Translations under genes and position numbers: made by a program
Part shown: piece after piece, positions 10,984 to 20,205 of the stretch
Position numbering within the stretch: the stretch's first letter is position 1
Layout of the letters: the number at the start of each line of letters is the position of its first letter
Origin: CAWCJL01 sp963795775
Lineage (GTDB): Bacteria; Acidobacteriota; Terriglobia; Terriglobales; Acidobacteriaceae
Assembly: GCA_963795775.1 (NCBI GenBank)
Contig: CAWCJL010000002.1
Location: forward strand, 744,001-808,000
Length of the DNA: 64,000 nucleotides
Reading direction: 5' to 3'
Notes under the pieces: model-generated
What the model saw: only the letters and a program-made list of their open reading frames with translations
Databases searched by the model: none
What the model was told of the DNA's origin: nothing

Positions 10984-11859
10984 ATGGAAGAGGTGATGCA
11001 GGGGGATGTGAGGGTGCGTCGGGCGGCGCCGGAGGATGCGGGGATATGTGGCGAGATCTGTTACCGGGCGTTCTCCGCCATCAGCGGAGCGCATAACTTT
11101 CCGTGTGATATTCCCAATCCGGATGTAGCGAAACATTTCCTGTCACTCCTGTTTTCGGTCAGTGGCTTCTATGGCGTGGTAGCGGAAAGGGCAGGCCACA
11201 TTGTGGGCAGCAATGTGCTGGACGAACGCTCGATCATTGCCGGGGTCGGGCCGGTCACGATCGATCCGGAGGCGCAGAACCGGGGGATAGGGCGGGTGTT
11301 GATGGAGGCGGTGATGGATCGAGCGAGGGAGAGCCACGCTGCCGGTGTGCGGCTGGTGCAGGCTGCTTTTCATAATCGCTCGCTGTCGCTCTACACCAGG
11401 CTGGGCTTTGATGTGCGCGAGCCGCTGGCGTGCGTGCAGGGACGGACGCGGCAGCGCGCGGTTGCGGGATGCACGGTGCGCGCGGCCACGCCGGCGGATG
11501 TGGAGGCGTGCAACGCCCTGTCCCGGCGCGTGCATGGCTTCGACCGCGGAATGGAACTGGCACAGGCGGTGGAGCGGCAGACCGCGCTGGTGGTGGAACG
11601 CGGCGGGCAGGTGACCGGTTACGCGTCGGAGCTGTCGTTCTTCGGGCACGCCACGTGTGAGAGCAACCAGGATTTGCAAGCGCTGCTGGTCTCCGTGGAG
11701 TCGTTTGGCGGCTCGGGAATCCTGGTGCCAGCGCGGAACAGCGCGTTCTTCCGGTGGTGCCTGGAGAACGGGCTGCAGGTTGTGCAGCCGATGACGCTGA
11801 TGAGTGCAGGGCTGTACAACGAGCCGGCGGGGGCGTGGCTGGCGTCGATAACGTTCTAA
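10984..11859 (+). CDS. GNAT family N-acetyltransferase, probably two-domain
   Basis: The first half is a recognisable GNAT fold: VRRAAPEDAGICGEI at the start, VGPVTIDPEAQNRGIGRVLM with the acetyl-CoA pyrophosphate loop QNRGIG at 98-103, then NRSLSLYTRLGFDVRE. Residues about 160-291 (VRAATPADVEACNALSRR, then a short-chain segment ending SAGLYNEP) look like a second, degenerate GNAT domain. Acetyl acceptor unknown. ATG 10984 was chosen because AAAGGGG ends 5 bases upstream; the open frame runs further 5' only through repeat DNA. Cytoplasmic and apparently monocistronic. Confidence 0.82.
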   Translation: MEEVMQGDVRVRRAAPEDAGICGEICYRAFSAISGAHNFPCDIPNPDVAKHFLSLLFSVSGFYGVVAERAGHIVGSNVLDERSIIAGVGPVTIDPEAQNRGIGRVLMEAVMDRARESHAAGVRLVQAAFHNRSLSLYTRLGFDVREPLACVQGRTRQRAVAGCTVRAATPADVEACNALSRRVHGFDRGMELAQAVERQTALVVERGGQVTGYASELSFFGHATCESNQDLQALLVSVESFGGSGILVPARNSAFFRWCLENGLQVVQPMTLMSAGLYNEPAGAWLASITF

Positions 11860-11919
11860 GAGGTGGGTGCGGGTGGTGGATGGCACGCAGGAAAGAGGGA
11901 GGCGTGAGGCCCGCGTGTT

Positions 11920-12170
11920 GGCTGGGGGTGGATTCTTCGCTTCGCTCAGAATGACGGGTGCTGGAGCGGGTAGTGAGTGGCCTCCCACCCTTTGCGCTTG
12001 AGTGCTTCCGCTCGGAGACGGTTGCGCGGCGCAAAGGATGGGGCACCCGGGTACGGTGATGGGATGAACAGCAGATCCCTCGGCTGCGCTTCGCTCCGCT
12101 CGTGATGACACGATGTGGGCGGGATGACACGTGGCGGCTCCGCTCGGGATGACACGGTTGCGCTTTGCTT
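11920..12170. repeat. repeat cluster between convergent genes
   Basis: The 440-base gap holds a GGATTCTTCGCTTCGCTCAGAATGACGG element (about 11931-11957), a long inverted repeat with CCCACCCTTTGCGC and GCGCAAAGGATGGGGCACCC arms (about 11981-12051; both arms carry a compensatory change relative to other copies), and a GCAGATCCCTCGG...GATGACA element (12071-12110) followed by decay copies. No terminator with a T-run was seen. Confidence 0.75.
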
Positions 12171-12299
12171 TAATGACGGACTGGTGGTGAAGCGCGGATC
12201 GGGGACGTGAGGTTTGGAACGAGGGGCTTGGGTAAACGGGTTGGGGGGCCATCCTTTGCGGGGTGAACGCTCAGGATGGGCTCCGGGTCTTGAGGATGT

Positions 12300-14033
12300 T
12301 CAGAAGCGTGCCAGGTAGATGTCGGGGTTGCCGGCGGTCTGGATCTGGAAGGCGCCTGCGAAGCCGGAATTGAGGCCCAGCGTGTCGGCGGCGAGGGTAT
12401 CGTAATCGCCGATGTAGTTCGCGCTGAGGAAGAGGTCCTCGTTTTGCACCGGTGTCCAGCTGCGCACGGTTTTTCTGCTGTCCGCCCAGTGGACGCCGCC
12501 ATCCGCCGACTCAGAGCAATAGCGATCCACCCGGCGGTTCAAAGGATCATTGCGGCGGTCGTAGTAACAGGTGGCGATGCGGCCTCGCGCATCCACGGCG
12601 ATGCCGGGCATGAACTGATCGTGGCCCATGCCGCTAAATCCCGGTGCTACCCGGCTGATAGGGATGCCGCGGGACCAGGTGCGGCCGTGGTCGGTGGAGC
12701 GAACGAAATACACGGCGCCATAGCCGTAGACGGCCGGTAAGTCGCCCATCAGTTTCAACGTGAGGTCCGGAACCTGGAGGTCGCGTCCATCGGCCCAGGC
12801 CATGTAGAGGGTGCCGTTGGCCGGGTCCGCGGCAAGACTCGGAAATTCGTTGGCAAGGATGCCGACCTGCAGAGCTCCGTAGCCGCCTACCGGCACCACG
12901 TTCGCCGCTGTAACAAACCCGCCGAAGGTCTTGGCACCATCGGTGGAAGAGGCGAAACGCAATGCACGGGAATTGCCGGAACCGTAGAGCTCCCAGGTAA
13001 CGGCAACGCGGCCAGTGTTATCCACCACGACCTGCGAACCGGTGATGCTGGCCCCACTGCTCGTTGCCGGGTCATAACACGCATTGCTGACCGCAATGGG
13101 ATTGGTCCAGGTAAGGCCGCCGTCCACGGAATGCACGATTTCGATGGCGGTACGGTACTGCCCGGCACAAAGGCCGGTCTTGTTATAGGGGGTGGAGTAG
13201 TCGTAATCGGTGTAGGTCATATACAGCTTCCGAGGGTCGTGCCCATCCACGGCGAGCCACTCGGCGTCATAGGTGTGCACCTCGGAATCGATGCGCGTGG
13301 GGAAAATGGGCTCCTGCCAGGTGACGCCGCCGTCGCTGGAGGTGGATAAAACAATGCCGGTATAGCAGATTTGTTCAGTCGGCGGGCAATAACCACCCAG
13401 GGATGCGTAATAGAACTTCTGTGCCGAAACGCACTTGAGTACGGGATTGAAACCGATCAGGTCTCCGGCTTCGGTACCGGGATTGAGGAAGGGGAGGGAG
13501 TGAAAGCTGCGTCCCGCATCGAAGGAGCTGGCGACGCCGCCCATGCTCCCGGCGACAAGGCCCGCCGTGCGGAGTTCGGCTCCAGTGTCCTGGTAACCGA
13601 CCACGACGGTGCTGCCGCACCATGCGGTAGAGGACTCGTCCTGCGAAAAGCCGCCGAGGAGAGAGAGCCGGTAGTCGCGCCGAGGATCGCTGACGTGCAC
13701 CACGCCGGGCGCAAGCTGGGCATCGAGCGCAGGCAAGGCCATGGCATCGGCATCGGCTGCGAGCCGCGGATCAGGCGCGGGAGCCACGAGCGCGGCGGAG
13801 GACTGTTCAGAGATGGTGCTGGCTATTCGATACAGGTCCATGGCGCCGCTCGAAAGGGTGCGGCGCAGGGCGGGCGGCATACGATCAATCGAGCGAACAT
13901 ACTGCTGAAATTGCCTGACCTGAGTTGGGCTGGACTGCGCAGTTGCGGATGCGGGGCCCAGAACAAGCATGAGCGACGAGAGCAAGAAGGCGAGGAAAGA
14001 CGCGGCGCCAGGGATGGATCGATAGAGATGCAC
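12300..14033 (-). CDS. secreted sialidase-like BNR-repeat protein (copy 1)
   Basis: A signal peptide (about residues 1-32, ending ATAQ) precedes 545 residues with at least five Asp-box motifs of the S-x-D-x-G-x-T/H-W type: SSDGGVTW, SVDGGLTW, STDGAKTF, STDHGRTW and SADGGVHW. Such boxes mark six-bladed beta-propellers of the exo-alpha-sialidase type. I do not see the catalytic Arg triad with certainty, so hydrolase activity is not established. It ends with NPDIYLARF, almost the same as its upstream paralog, and the two probably arose by duplication. It is the second gene of the minus-strand pair; both share an upstream element. Confidence 0.82.
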   Translation of the reverse strand: MHLYRSIPGAASFLAFLLSSLMLVLGPASATAQSSPTQVRQFQQYVRSIDRMPPALRRTLSSGAMDLYRIASTISEQSSAALVAPAPDPRLAADADAMALPALDAQLAPGVVHVSDPRRDYRLSLLGGFSQDESSTAWCGSTVVVGYQDTGAELRTAGLVAGSMGGVASSFDAGRSFHSLPFLNPGTEAGDLIGFNPVLKCVSAQKFYYASLGGYCPPTEQICYTGIVLSTSSDGGVTWQEPIFPTRIDSEVHTYDAEWLAVDGHDPRKLYMTYTDYDYSTPYNKTGLCAGQYRTAIEIVHSVDGGLTWTNPIAVSNACYDPATSSGASITGSQVVVDNTGRVAVTWELYGSGNSRALRFASSTDGAKTFGGFVTAANVVPVGGYGALQVGILANEFPSLAADPANGTLYMAWADGRDLQVPDLTLKLMGDLPAVYGYGAVYFVRSTDHGRTWSRGIPISRVAPGFSGMGHDQFMPGIAVDARGRIATCYYDRRNDPLNRRVDRYCSESADGGVHWADSRKTVRSWTPVQNEDLFLSANYIGDYDTLAADTLGLNSGFAGAFQIQTAGNPDIYLARF

Positions 14034-14161
14034 GGAAGCTCCTGTGGATAGTTTTGGGCTGGTGTTTTCGCGTCCGGCAAAGGACCGGGCGCACGGAGCG
14101 AGGGGCCGGGCTCAGAGGCGGGAAGACTCCGAGGTGAATCCGCGGGAGAAGCGGACCGAGT

Positions 14162-14208
14162 GAGAGTACAGCACAATACCTTGATTGGCGGGAAGAGAAA
14201 TTGTAACT
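14162..14208 (-). promoter_or_regulatory. upstream element shared with sialidase-like copy 2
   Basis: On the minus strand, GTTAC, then 34 bases, then TACTCT, within ATTGTGCTGTACTCTC, 129 bases before the start of copy 1. The same 16-base block occurs 155 bases before copy 2 with nearly the same spacing to GTTAC (33 bases). It is therefore a conserved promoter or regulator site. Confidence 0.6.
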
Positions 14209-14321
14209 ACTGGTGCGCCATAAAGCGCCGCGCGGTGTGGATCGGCATCTGTTGCCTTCACCGATCTGCATGGAAAGCGAGGTTGAGTCCTGGAGTTGGT
14301 TCTGCCCCGGAACAGAACAGC

Positions 14322-14353
14322 TTGCGGATACCGCGGCGAAGCGGTATCCGCAA
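14322..14353 (-). other. perfect 13-bp stem-loop downstream of sialidase-like copy 2
   Basis: TTGCGGATACCGC and GCGGTATCCGCAA flank a 6-base loop. The hairpin starts 20 bases after the copy 2 stop codon. It lacks a T-run on either strand, so it may protect or process the mRNA or act as a weak terminator. Confidence 0.65.
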
Positions 14354-14373
14354 AGAAAAGTGAAGGGTGGAGG

Positions 14374-16111
14374 CTAAAAGCGGGCCAGGTACACGTCCGG
14401 GTTGCTATTGGTTTCGATCTCGAATCCGCCGGCAAAGCCCTTCTGCATGCCCAGTGCGTCGACAGCGGTGGTGTCGTAGTCTCCCAAATAAGTGGGCGCA
14501 ACCAGCACATCGCTGGAAACTGCGGGCGACCAGCTCTGCACCGTCTTTCTGTGGTCCGTCCAGTGGACGCCATGATCGCCGGAAACCGAGCAGTAACGGT
14601 CGATATTCAGATTGTCTGGATCGTTGCGCCGATCGTAGTAGCAGACCGCCAGCTCGCCGGTCGCGTCCACGGCCAGCCCCGGCATGAACTGGTCGCGCCC
14701 GATACCGGTGTAACTGCGGCTGGTGCCGCTCACGTCCCTGGGGGCAGACCATGAGGCTCCATGGTTGGTGGAACGGCTGATCATCACATCGCCAAAGGCG
14801 TAGGTGGGTGGTGAGATACCAAGGAAGGCCGCTCCCACATCGATGATCTGCCTGTTCCGCCCGTCCGCCCAGGCGACGTACAGTTCGCCCGTACGCGGGT
14901 CGGCAGCCAGGCTGGGGAACTCATTGGTCCTGATCGCGCCCTGGAGCAGGCCAAAGGTTCCATTCTGGACTCCTGTGGCTGTCACCTGGCTAATGGTCAC
15001 GGGCGCGGCAAAGGTCGCGCCGTGATTCGTCGAGCGGGCAATGCGCAGCGCACGCGAGCCATCCGGCAGATAGACCTCATACGCCACAAAGACTGTGCCA
15101 GATTTGTCTACGACGACTTGCGAGCCTTGCAAGAAGGTGCCAACGCCGCGGTCGTCGGAACACCCTTCGTCCACCTGCGCCGGTTTGCTCCAGGTGGATC
15201 CACCGTCCTCGGAGTGCACGACTTCGATGCCGAGGCGGACCGCACTCACGCAATCGGAACCGCCGTAGTAGCCGGAGATGTCGTAGTCCGTGTAACTCAC
15301 AAACAGCTCCTGCGGATTGGAATGGTTGATGGTCATCCAATCTTTATCCAATGTATGCAGGCTCCCATCCTTCGCGATGGCAGGCAGGGGCGCGCTCCAC
15401 AAGACGCCACTGGTTTGCGAGGTGCTCACTGTAATGTCGCTCTGGAGCAGCGTGGTGCTTGGATCGTAAGTCGAGTACAGGGAGGAGTAATAGAAATTCT
15501 GTGCCGAGCCACACGCCACCGCCGGATCGCCCCCCAGGAATCCCTTTGGATCCGTGCCCGGGCGTTAAGTAGTCGAGGGATCGAAAGGTGCGTCCGCTAT
15601 CTACGGAACTGGCTACCCCGTTGAAGCTGGCGGCCCCGCCGGTCAGGACCAGGGTGCGCAGATACGCACCAGAGTCGTTGTAGCCAACCACCACCGTGTC
15701 GCCGCACCATGCAGTCGAGCTTTCGCTTTGGGTGAATCCCATGATCAGCGACAGTTTGAAATCGCGGTTGGGATCGTTCACGTGCGTCACGCCAGCGGCC
15801 AGGGGCGCGGCCAGGGACCTTTGAACGCTACGGAAGGTGTGTTCCTTCAGCGCCGGGTCCTCCACCAGGGCGGAGCCCTGCCCGCCCGCGCCTTTCTGAC
15901 TGAGCACGGCCTTCGCGAGGCCATACATGTTCTGCGTGCCGGCGGACAGGAGGCTGCGCTGAGGCGCGGGTATCCTGTCGATCGCCTGCGCAAAGTGTTT
16001 CAGATGTTCCTTTTGAGAATGGTTAAGCTGGGCATGAGAATACGCCGCTGTTACGGTTACGAAAAGCAGGACAGCGAGGGATGCGGGAGAGAAGGTACTG
16101 CGGAACGGCAT
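14374..16111 (-). pseudogene. secreted sialidase-like BNR-repeat protein (copy 2), one-base frameshift
   Basis: ATG at 16111 (AGGAGG 7 bases upstream) starts a signal peptide (MPFRSTFSPASLAVLLF...HAQ) and runs in frame to about 15563; the rest, from DPKGFLGGDPAVACGSAQ to NPDVYLARF, is in the +1 frame. Alignment with copy 1 is continuous across the break if one C is removed from the CGCCCGGG tract (plus-strand G-run 15560-15562). The joined product would be about 578 residues, matching copy 1 (577). Asp-boxes include SEDGGSTW and STNHGASW. Either a sequencing or assembly indel or a recent inactivation; both halves otherwise look intact. Confidence 0.8.
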
Positions 16112-16265
16112 GGTGAAACCTCCTGCTGAGAGCTGGCGGCTGAGGTGTTGCGCCAGGCATCCCGGGTAGGCGCAGGCGCGGCTGGTGTGGAGGCAAACAG
16201 GGGCCGCAGGGCTTGGGGGAAGCTCTGAATCAGGGGAGCGTTCCCGGCGAGGGGAACGGGGTGAC

Positions 16266-16311
16266 GAGAGTACAGCACAATTTCTTGCAGCCGAAAAGGG
16301 CAATCGTAACT
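16266..16311 (-). promoter_or_regulatory. upstream element shared with sialidase-like copy 1
   Basis: The same block as at 14162-14208: ATTGTGCTGTACTCTC on the minus strand, preceded by GTTAC 33 bases before TACTCT. It lies 155 bases upstream of the copy 2 ATG. Confidence 0.6.
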
Positions 16312-16360
16312 GCCGCGATGCAACCGCTATCGTTAGTACCGTCCAGCTCTGGTTACTGCC

Positions 16361-17266
16361 TCAGCTCTTCGGATCTTCCAGAGCCCGCCGCAGGCTTCCT
16401 GCCGCGAGGGCCAGGCGTCGCTCTGCTTCCTGCCGCGTCCACCCCTTGGTGTGCATCAGGACGGCCACCTTGATAGTGCCGGCCCGAGCCAGCAAGGCCG
16501 CCGCGTCCGAGCGGGAAAGCCCGGTCATTTCCGCGACGATGCGCTCGGCTCGGTCGCGCAGCTTGGCGTTGGTGGGCTGCACGTTGACCATGAGGTTGCC
16601 GTAGACCAGGCCGCGGCGGACCATGACGCCGGTGGAGAGCATGTTGAGCACCAGCTTGGTGGCCGTGCCGGCGCGCATGCGGGTGGAACCGGTGACGACT
16701 TCGGGACCGGGGACGGGGGAGATGGCGATATCGGCGGCGCTGGCGACGGGGGAGCCGGAAACGCAACTGAGGCCCACGGTGAGCGCGCCGAGGGAGCGGG
16801 CAAAGGCAAGGGCGCCGAGGACGTAAGGGGTGCGTCCGCTGGCGGCGATGCCGACCAGGGCGTCAGCGGGGGCGAAGCCGGCAGTGCGGAGGTCGGCCTC
16901 GCCCTGCTCGGGAGAGTCTTCGGCGCCTTCGACGGCGTGACGGAGGGCGTGGTCGCCGCCGGCGATCAGCCCCTGTACCAGGCTGGGCGGGACGTTAAAG
17001 GTGGGCGGGCACTCGGAGGCGTCCAGCACACCGAGGCGGCCGGAGGTGCCGGCGCCGATGTAGAACAGGCGGCCGCCGGCCTCGAGCCGGGCGGTGATGG
17101 CGTCCACAGCGGCCGCAATGGCGGGGAGTTCGCGGGCGACGGCGAGGGCGACTTCCTGATCGGCGGCGTTGATGACCTGCATGAGCTCGAGGGTGGGGAG
17201 CTGGTCGAGGCGCTCGCTGGCGGGGTGGCGGGCTTCGGTGGGCAGGGCGGCGAGGGGCTGGGCCAT
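16361..17266 (-). CDS. murQ: N-acetylmuramic acid 6-phosphate etherase
   Basis: This 301-residue SIS-domain enzyme cleaves the lactyl ether of MurNAc-6-phosphate to GlcNAc-6-phosphate and D-lactate in cell-wall recycling. GRLFYIGAGTSGRLGVLDAS (65-84) is the signature sugar-phosphate loop. Glu85 (DASECPPTF) and Glu116 (EGAEDS) correspond to the two catalytic glutamates of the family. The C-terminal MLSTGVMVRRGLVYGNLMV segment is also conserved. Start ATG 17266 gives the family's usual length; the frame extends further only through repeat DNA. No anhydro-MurNAc kinase gene is adjacent. The upstream repeat block separates it from its promoter neighbours. Confidence 0.95.
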   Translation of the reverse strand: MAQPLAALPTEARHPASERLDQLPTLELMQVINAADQEVALAVARELPAIAAAVDAITARLEAGGRLFYIGAGTSGRLGVLDASECPPTFNVPPSLVQGLIAGGDHALRHAVEGAEDSPEQGEADLRTAGFAPADALVGIAASGRTPYVLGALAFARSLGALTVGLSCVSGSPVASAADIAISPVPGPEVVTGSTRMRAGTATKLVLNMLSTGVMVRRGLVYGNLMVNVQPTNAKLRDRAERIVAEMTGLSRSDAAALLARAGTIKVAVLMHTKGWTRQEAERRLALAAGSLRRALEDPKS

Positions 17267-17326
17267 GGCGGGATGGTAACGCAGGGGGTGGGGGCAGGGG
17301 GCAGGGATCAGGGCTGTGGTGGGGAG

Positions 17327-17790
17327 AAGCAGATCCCTCGGCTTCGCTCGGGATGACATGTAGGCGCTTGGGGACCGGTAGAAATCACCGCAGGTCCTTC
17401 GACTGCGTGAGCCGATACGGCCGGCTCACTCCGCTCAGGATGACAAGCTGGTGGTGCGCTTGGGATGACGTGGCGAATGCGCTTGGGATGACAGGTGGGT
17501 GCGCTTGGGATGAAGGTGATACCGCAGGTCCTTCGACTGCGTGAGCCGATACGGCCGGCTCACTCCGCTCAGGATGACAAGCTGGGTGGTGCGCTTGGGA
17601 TGACGTGGCGAATGCGCTTGGGATGACAGGTGGGTGCGCTTGGGATGGAGGTGAAACCGCAGGTCCTTCGACTGCGTGAGCCGAACGGCACGGCTCACTC
17701 CGCTCAGGATGACAAGTGTGTGGGTGGGGGCGGAGCGTGGTGGGTGCTCTTGGAGCGTGGTCGATGCGGAGCGTGGTGGGGCTGAGCGTG
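17327..17790. repeat. 134-bp tandem repeat of REP-type elements
   Basis: A GCAGATCCCTCGG...CGGGATGACA element (17327-17359) is followed by a true tandem repeat. The element ACCGCAGGTCCTTCGACTGC recurs at 17387, 17521 and 17656, giving periods of 134 and 135 bases. Each unit contains a GTGAGCC...GGCTCAC hairpin and CAGGATGACA, then short GCGCTTGGGATGAC units; the third copy is truncated. After 17715 come GAGCGTGGTGGG short repeats. No gene is seen in this 630-base gap. Confidence 0.85.
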
Positions 17791-17898
17791 GTGGGTATCT
17801 GCTTTTGTACTAGGGATGCACGGGTCCGCGCTTGACTGCGGGGAAGGACGGGGAGTGTTCTGGAAGAGTAACGCTCCGCGAGAGAGGATTCTGCCTCA

Positions 17899-18222
17899 AT
17901 GACGCCCCAGAATGCTGCACCTGAAAGATACCTGATTGCCTTTGTTATCCAGGGCGATGATGTGTTCAAGATCACCGCCGACCAGATCATCCAGACGCCG
18001 GGAACGGCGGGTGGGGCGACATTTGACGGGATTGCCAAGCTGAAAGCGGCGGCGGCGCTGATGGACCTGACGAACCGGCACAATGAGCGTCCGGAGGAGC
18101 TGCGGCAGATGGCGCGCGAACTGGTGAGCGAAGGGATGCGCATGCTGGCGCGGGCCAGCACACCCAGCAAGATCATAAGCTCGGCACCGGCGCCCGCGAC
18201 CAGCGAAGCGAAAATCGCGTAG
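17899..18222 (+). CDS. small protein of unknown function
   Basis: I do not recognise this 107-residue protein. It has no signal peptide or TM helix. The middle (ATFDGIAKLKAAAALMDLTN, then HNERPEELRQMARELVSEGMRML) is predicted helical and charged, and the tail is Ala/Pro-rich. AGAGAGG lies 11 bases before the ATG, rather far for a Shine-Dalgarno. It is followed, 192 bases on, by the pseudokinase-SPOR gene in the same direction. Codon use matches the flanking genes, so I think it is real. Confidence 0.6.
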   Translation: MTPQNAAPERYLIAFVIQGDDVFKITADQIIQTPGTAGGATFDGIAKLKAAAALMDLTNRHNERPEELRQMARELVSEGMRMLARASTPSKIISSAPAPATSEAKIA

Positions 18223-18414
18223 ACTCGTTCCAGAAAGAGACAGAAGCGGCCGCGGCCTGGGGATGCGTGAGCGAATCCAGGCGCCTGCCTGCAGCTTTTG
18301 CGCTGCGCTGCCGTTCCGAAGTGTGCGGCGCGTTCCCCCGTCAGCCTGGGCCAGAAAGCGCGGGAGGGCGGGTTTCTGCTGCCGCAAAATCCACTCAGGA
18401 ATGGGAAGAACCAA

Positions 18415-20069
18415 ATGCCGTTGTGGAACGAGCTTGAAGGAACACGGATTGCGGATCGCTATCCGCTGAAGACGTTGTTGCGGTCGGAAGGCCGGACGGC
18501 ATGGTTTGAAACCGAGCGGCCGGAGGGTGGCCGGGCAGTGATCAGCCTGGCGGAGGCGATGAACGACGAGCCGGTGCTGCTGTCGCGGCTGGAGGCTGCC
18601 AGCCGGCTGAAGCATCCGAACCTGATCGCGATCTTCGATACGGGCTCGGCGATGGTGCCCGATCCACAGGCGGGGACGCCCCATGCAGAGGGGGACACGC
18701 CGGTGGTGTACGGGGTAATGGAGCCGTTCGACGAAGGGCTGGCGGACGTGCTGCGCGACCGGCCGCTGACCGCGGACGAAACCCACGAAATCCTGGAAAG
18801 CCTGCTGCCGGCGCTCGAAGCGGTGCATGCCGCGGGGCTGGTGCATGGACGGGTGGAGCCGGCCAGCGTGCTGGCGGCAGGCGAAACCATCAAGCTGCGC
18901 AGCGACTGCCTGCATACCAGCGGGGACGAGGCGGCGCGGCACGAGGACGTGCGCGGGCTGGCGGCCACGCTGTACCAGGCGCTGACCCAGCGCAAGCCGA
19001 CGGGGAATGTGGATACGTCGCGGCTGCCGGCGCCGTTTGCGGCGATTGTGCGCAATGGCTTAACCGGGCAATGGACACTGCTGGATGTGCGGCGGGCAAT
19101 CAAGGGGCCTGCGGTGGAGACGGCGGCGCCGGCGGGGGTGCGTCCGGGCACAACGACGGCGGGCACGGGTGCATCTGCGGGACCGGCAGCGCAGCCCAGG
19201 GCCGAGGCGGAACGGAAGCCGGTGGCTCCGTTGGCTGGGGCGCCGGCCGTGGAGACGGCGGCTAAGGCGGGTCCGGCTGCGGCAGCAGGCGCGGGGACAG
19301 GGGCCAGTGCTGCGGCGGCGGGAGCGGCTACGGGAACGGCGGCGGGCGCAGCCAAGGGCGCGGGAATGGCAGAGGCGTCCAGAGCAAATCAGGAGGCCGC
19401 AGACAGGGCCGCGGCAGACCGCGGGGCCACGAGAACGGGAAAGCAGGACGGCGCCCATTGCGCCGGAGAGGCGCACCGGGCCGGCTCAAGCGGAGGGGGT
19501 GGGGCGGCGGTCCAAACCGCCGTTGGCGGCGATCGCGGTGGGAGTGATCGTTCTGCTCATCATACTGTGGGCGATCTTTGGGCGGCACCATGGAAATGGT
19601 GGGCAGGTGAAGACGGTTGCGCCGGCGGGACCTCCGGCGGCAACGGCGGTTCCGGGCGGCACCAGTGTGCGGCCTCCGGAGGCGGTGGGCGAGTCCATGG
19701 GAGAGCCGGGCGCGGGGCCGGCCCAGCCGGTGCGGCCTTCCGGACTGCACGGCAAGCCTACAGCGACCACGCCAGCGGGCGACGCCAGTGGGCGGCGCGA
19801 CGGCAGCCGCAGGGGCGCTTGGAGGCAAGGCGGTGTGGCACGTGATCGTCTATACCTACGACCTGCAGGACAAGGCGCAGCGCAAGGCGGATGAGCTGGC
19901 ACAGCAGCATCCGGACCTGCATCCACAGGTGTTTTCGCCTACGGGAAGCAGGCCCTTTCTGGTTACGCTGGGCGGCGGGATGACCAGGGATGAGGCCTTT
20001 GCGCTGCGTAACAAGGCGCGCTCGGAAGGCATGCCGCGGGACATCTACGCGCAGAACTGGTCGAAATAG
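18415..20069 (+). pseudogene. pseudokinase-TM-SPOR protein, two apparent +1 frame breaks
   Basis: Three segments of one protein lie in successive frames. Residues 1 to about 225 (ATG 18415) are a protein-kinase fold without catalytic residues: AVISL replaces VAIK, HGRVEPASVL replaces HRDLKPEN and LRSD replaces DFG, while DVRGLAATLYQALTQRKP keeps helix F. An Ala/Gly/Thr-rich linker follows. The second frame, from about 19400, holds basic KPPLAAIAVGVIVLLIILWAI, a single TM helix. The third, from about 19790 to 20069, holds a SPOR domain (VWHVIVYTYDLQDKAQRKAD ... YAQNWSK), a fold that binds denuded septal peptidoglycan. Both breaks fall in the linkers and both need +1. Indel errors are the simplest cause. 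A cell-division or envelope role is inferred only from SPOR. Confidence 0.68.
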
Positions 20070-20169
20070 AGACAGAGTCCGGCGAGCGGTAAAGAGCGGC
20101 ACGGTGCGGCGCAGTTGGGTTGCATCGTGCCGCTTTCTTGTGGGCGATGTGGGAATCGAGATCGCCACA

Positions 20170-20205
20170 TTGCCGGGTGCGGGGTGTGCCGGTACACTCA
20201 GAGCG
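20170..20205 (+). promoter_or_regulatory. ruvB promoter, leaderless
   Basis: TTGCCG (20170-20175), a 17-base spacer and TACACT (20193-20198) form a good sigma70-type promoter. The predicted start of transcription, 6-7 bases on, coincides with the GTG start codon at 20205. Confidence 0.65.

Noticed and set aside
15555..15570. Programmed +1 frameshifting in sialidase-like copy 2
   Set aside because: Copy 1 has no such site, and several other genes here have similar unexplained one-base shifts, so a shared technical cause is more likely.
17387..17715. CRISPR-like array of three repeats
   Set aside because: The 134-base period, hairpin-bearing units and lack of unique spacers make this a tandem REP composite, not CRISPR; no cas gene in the window.
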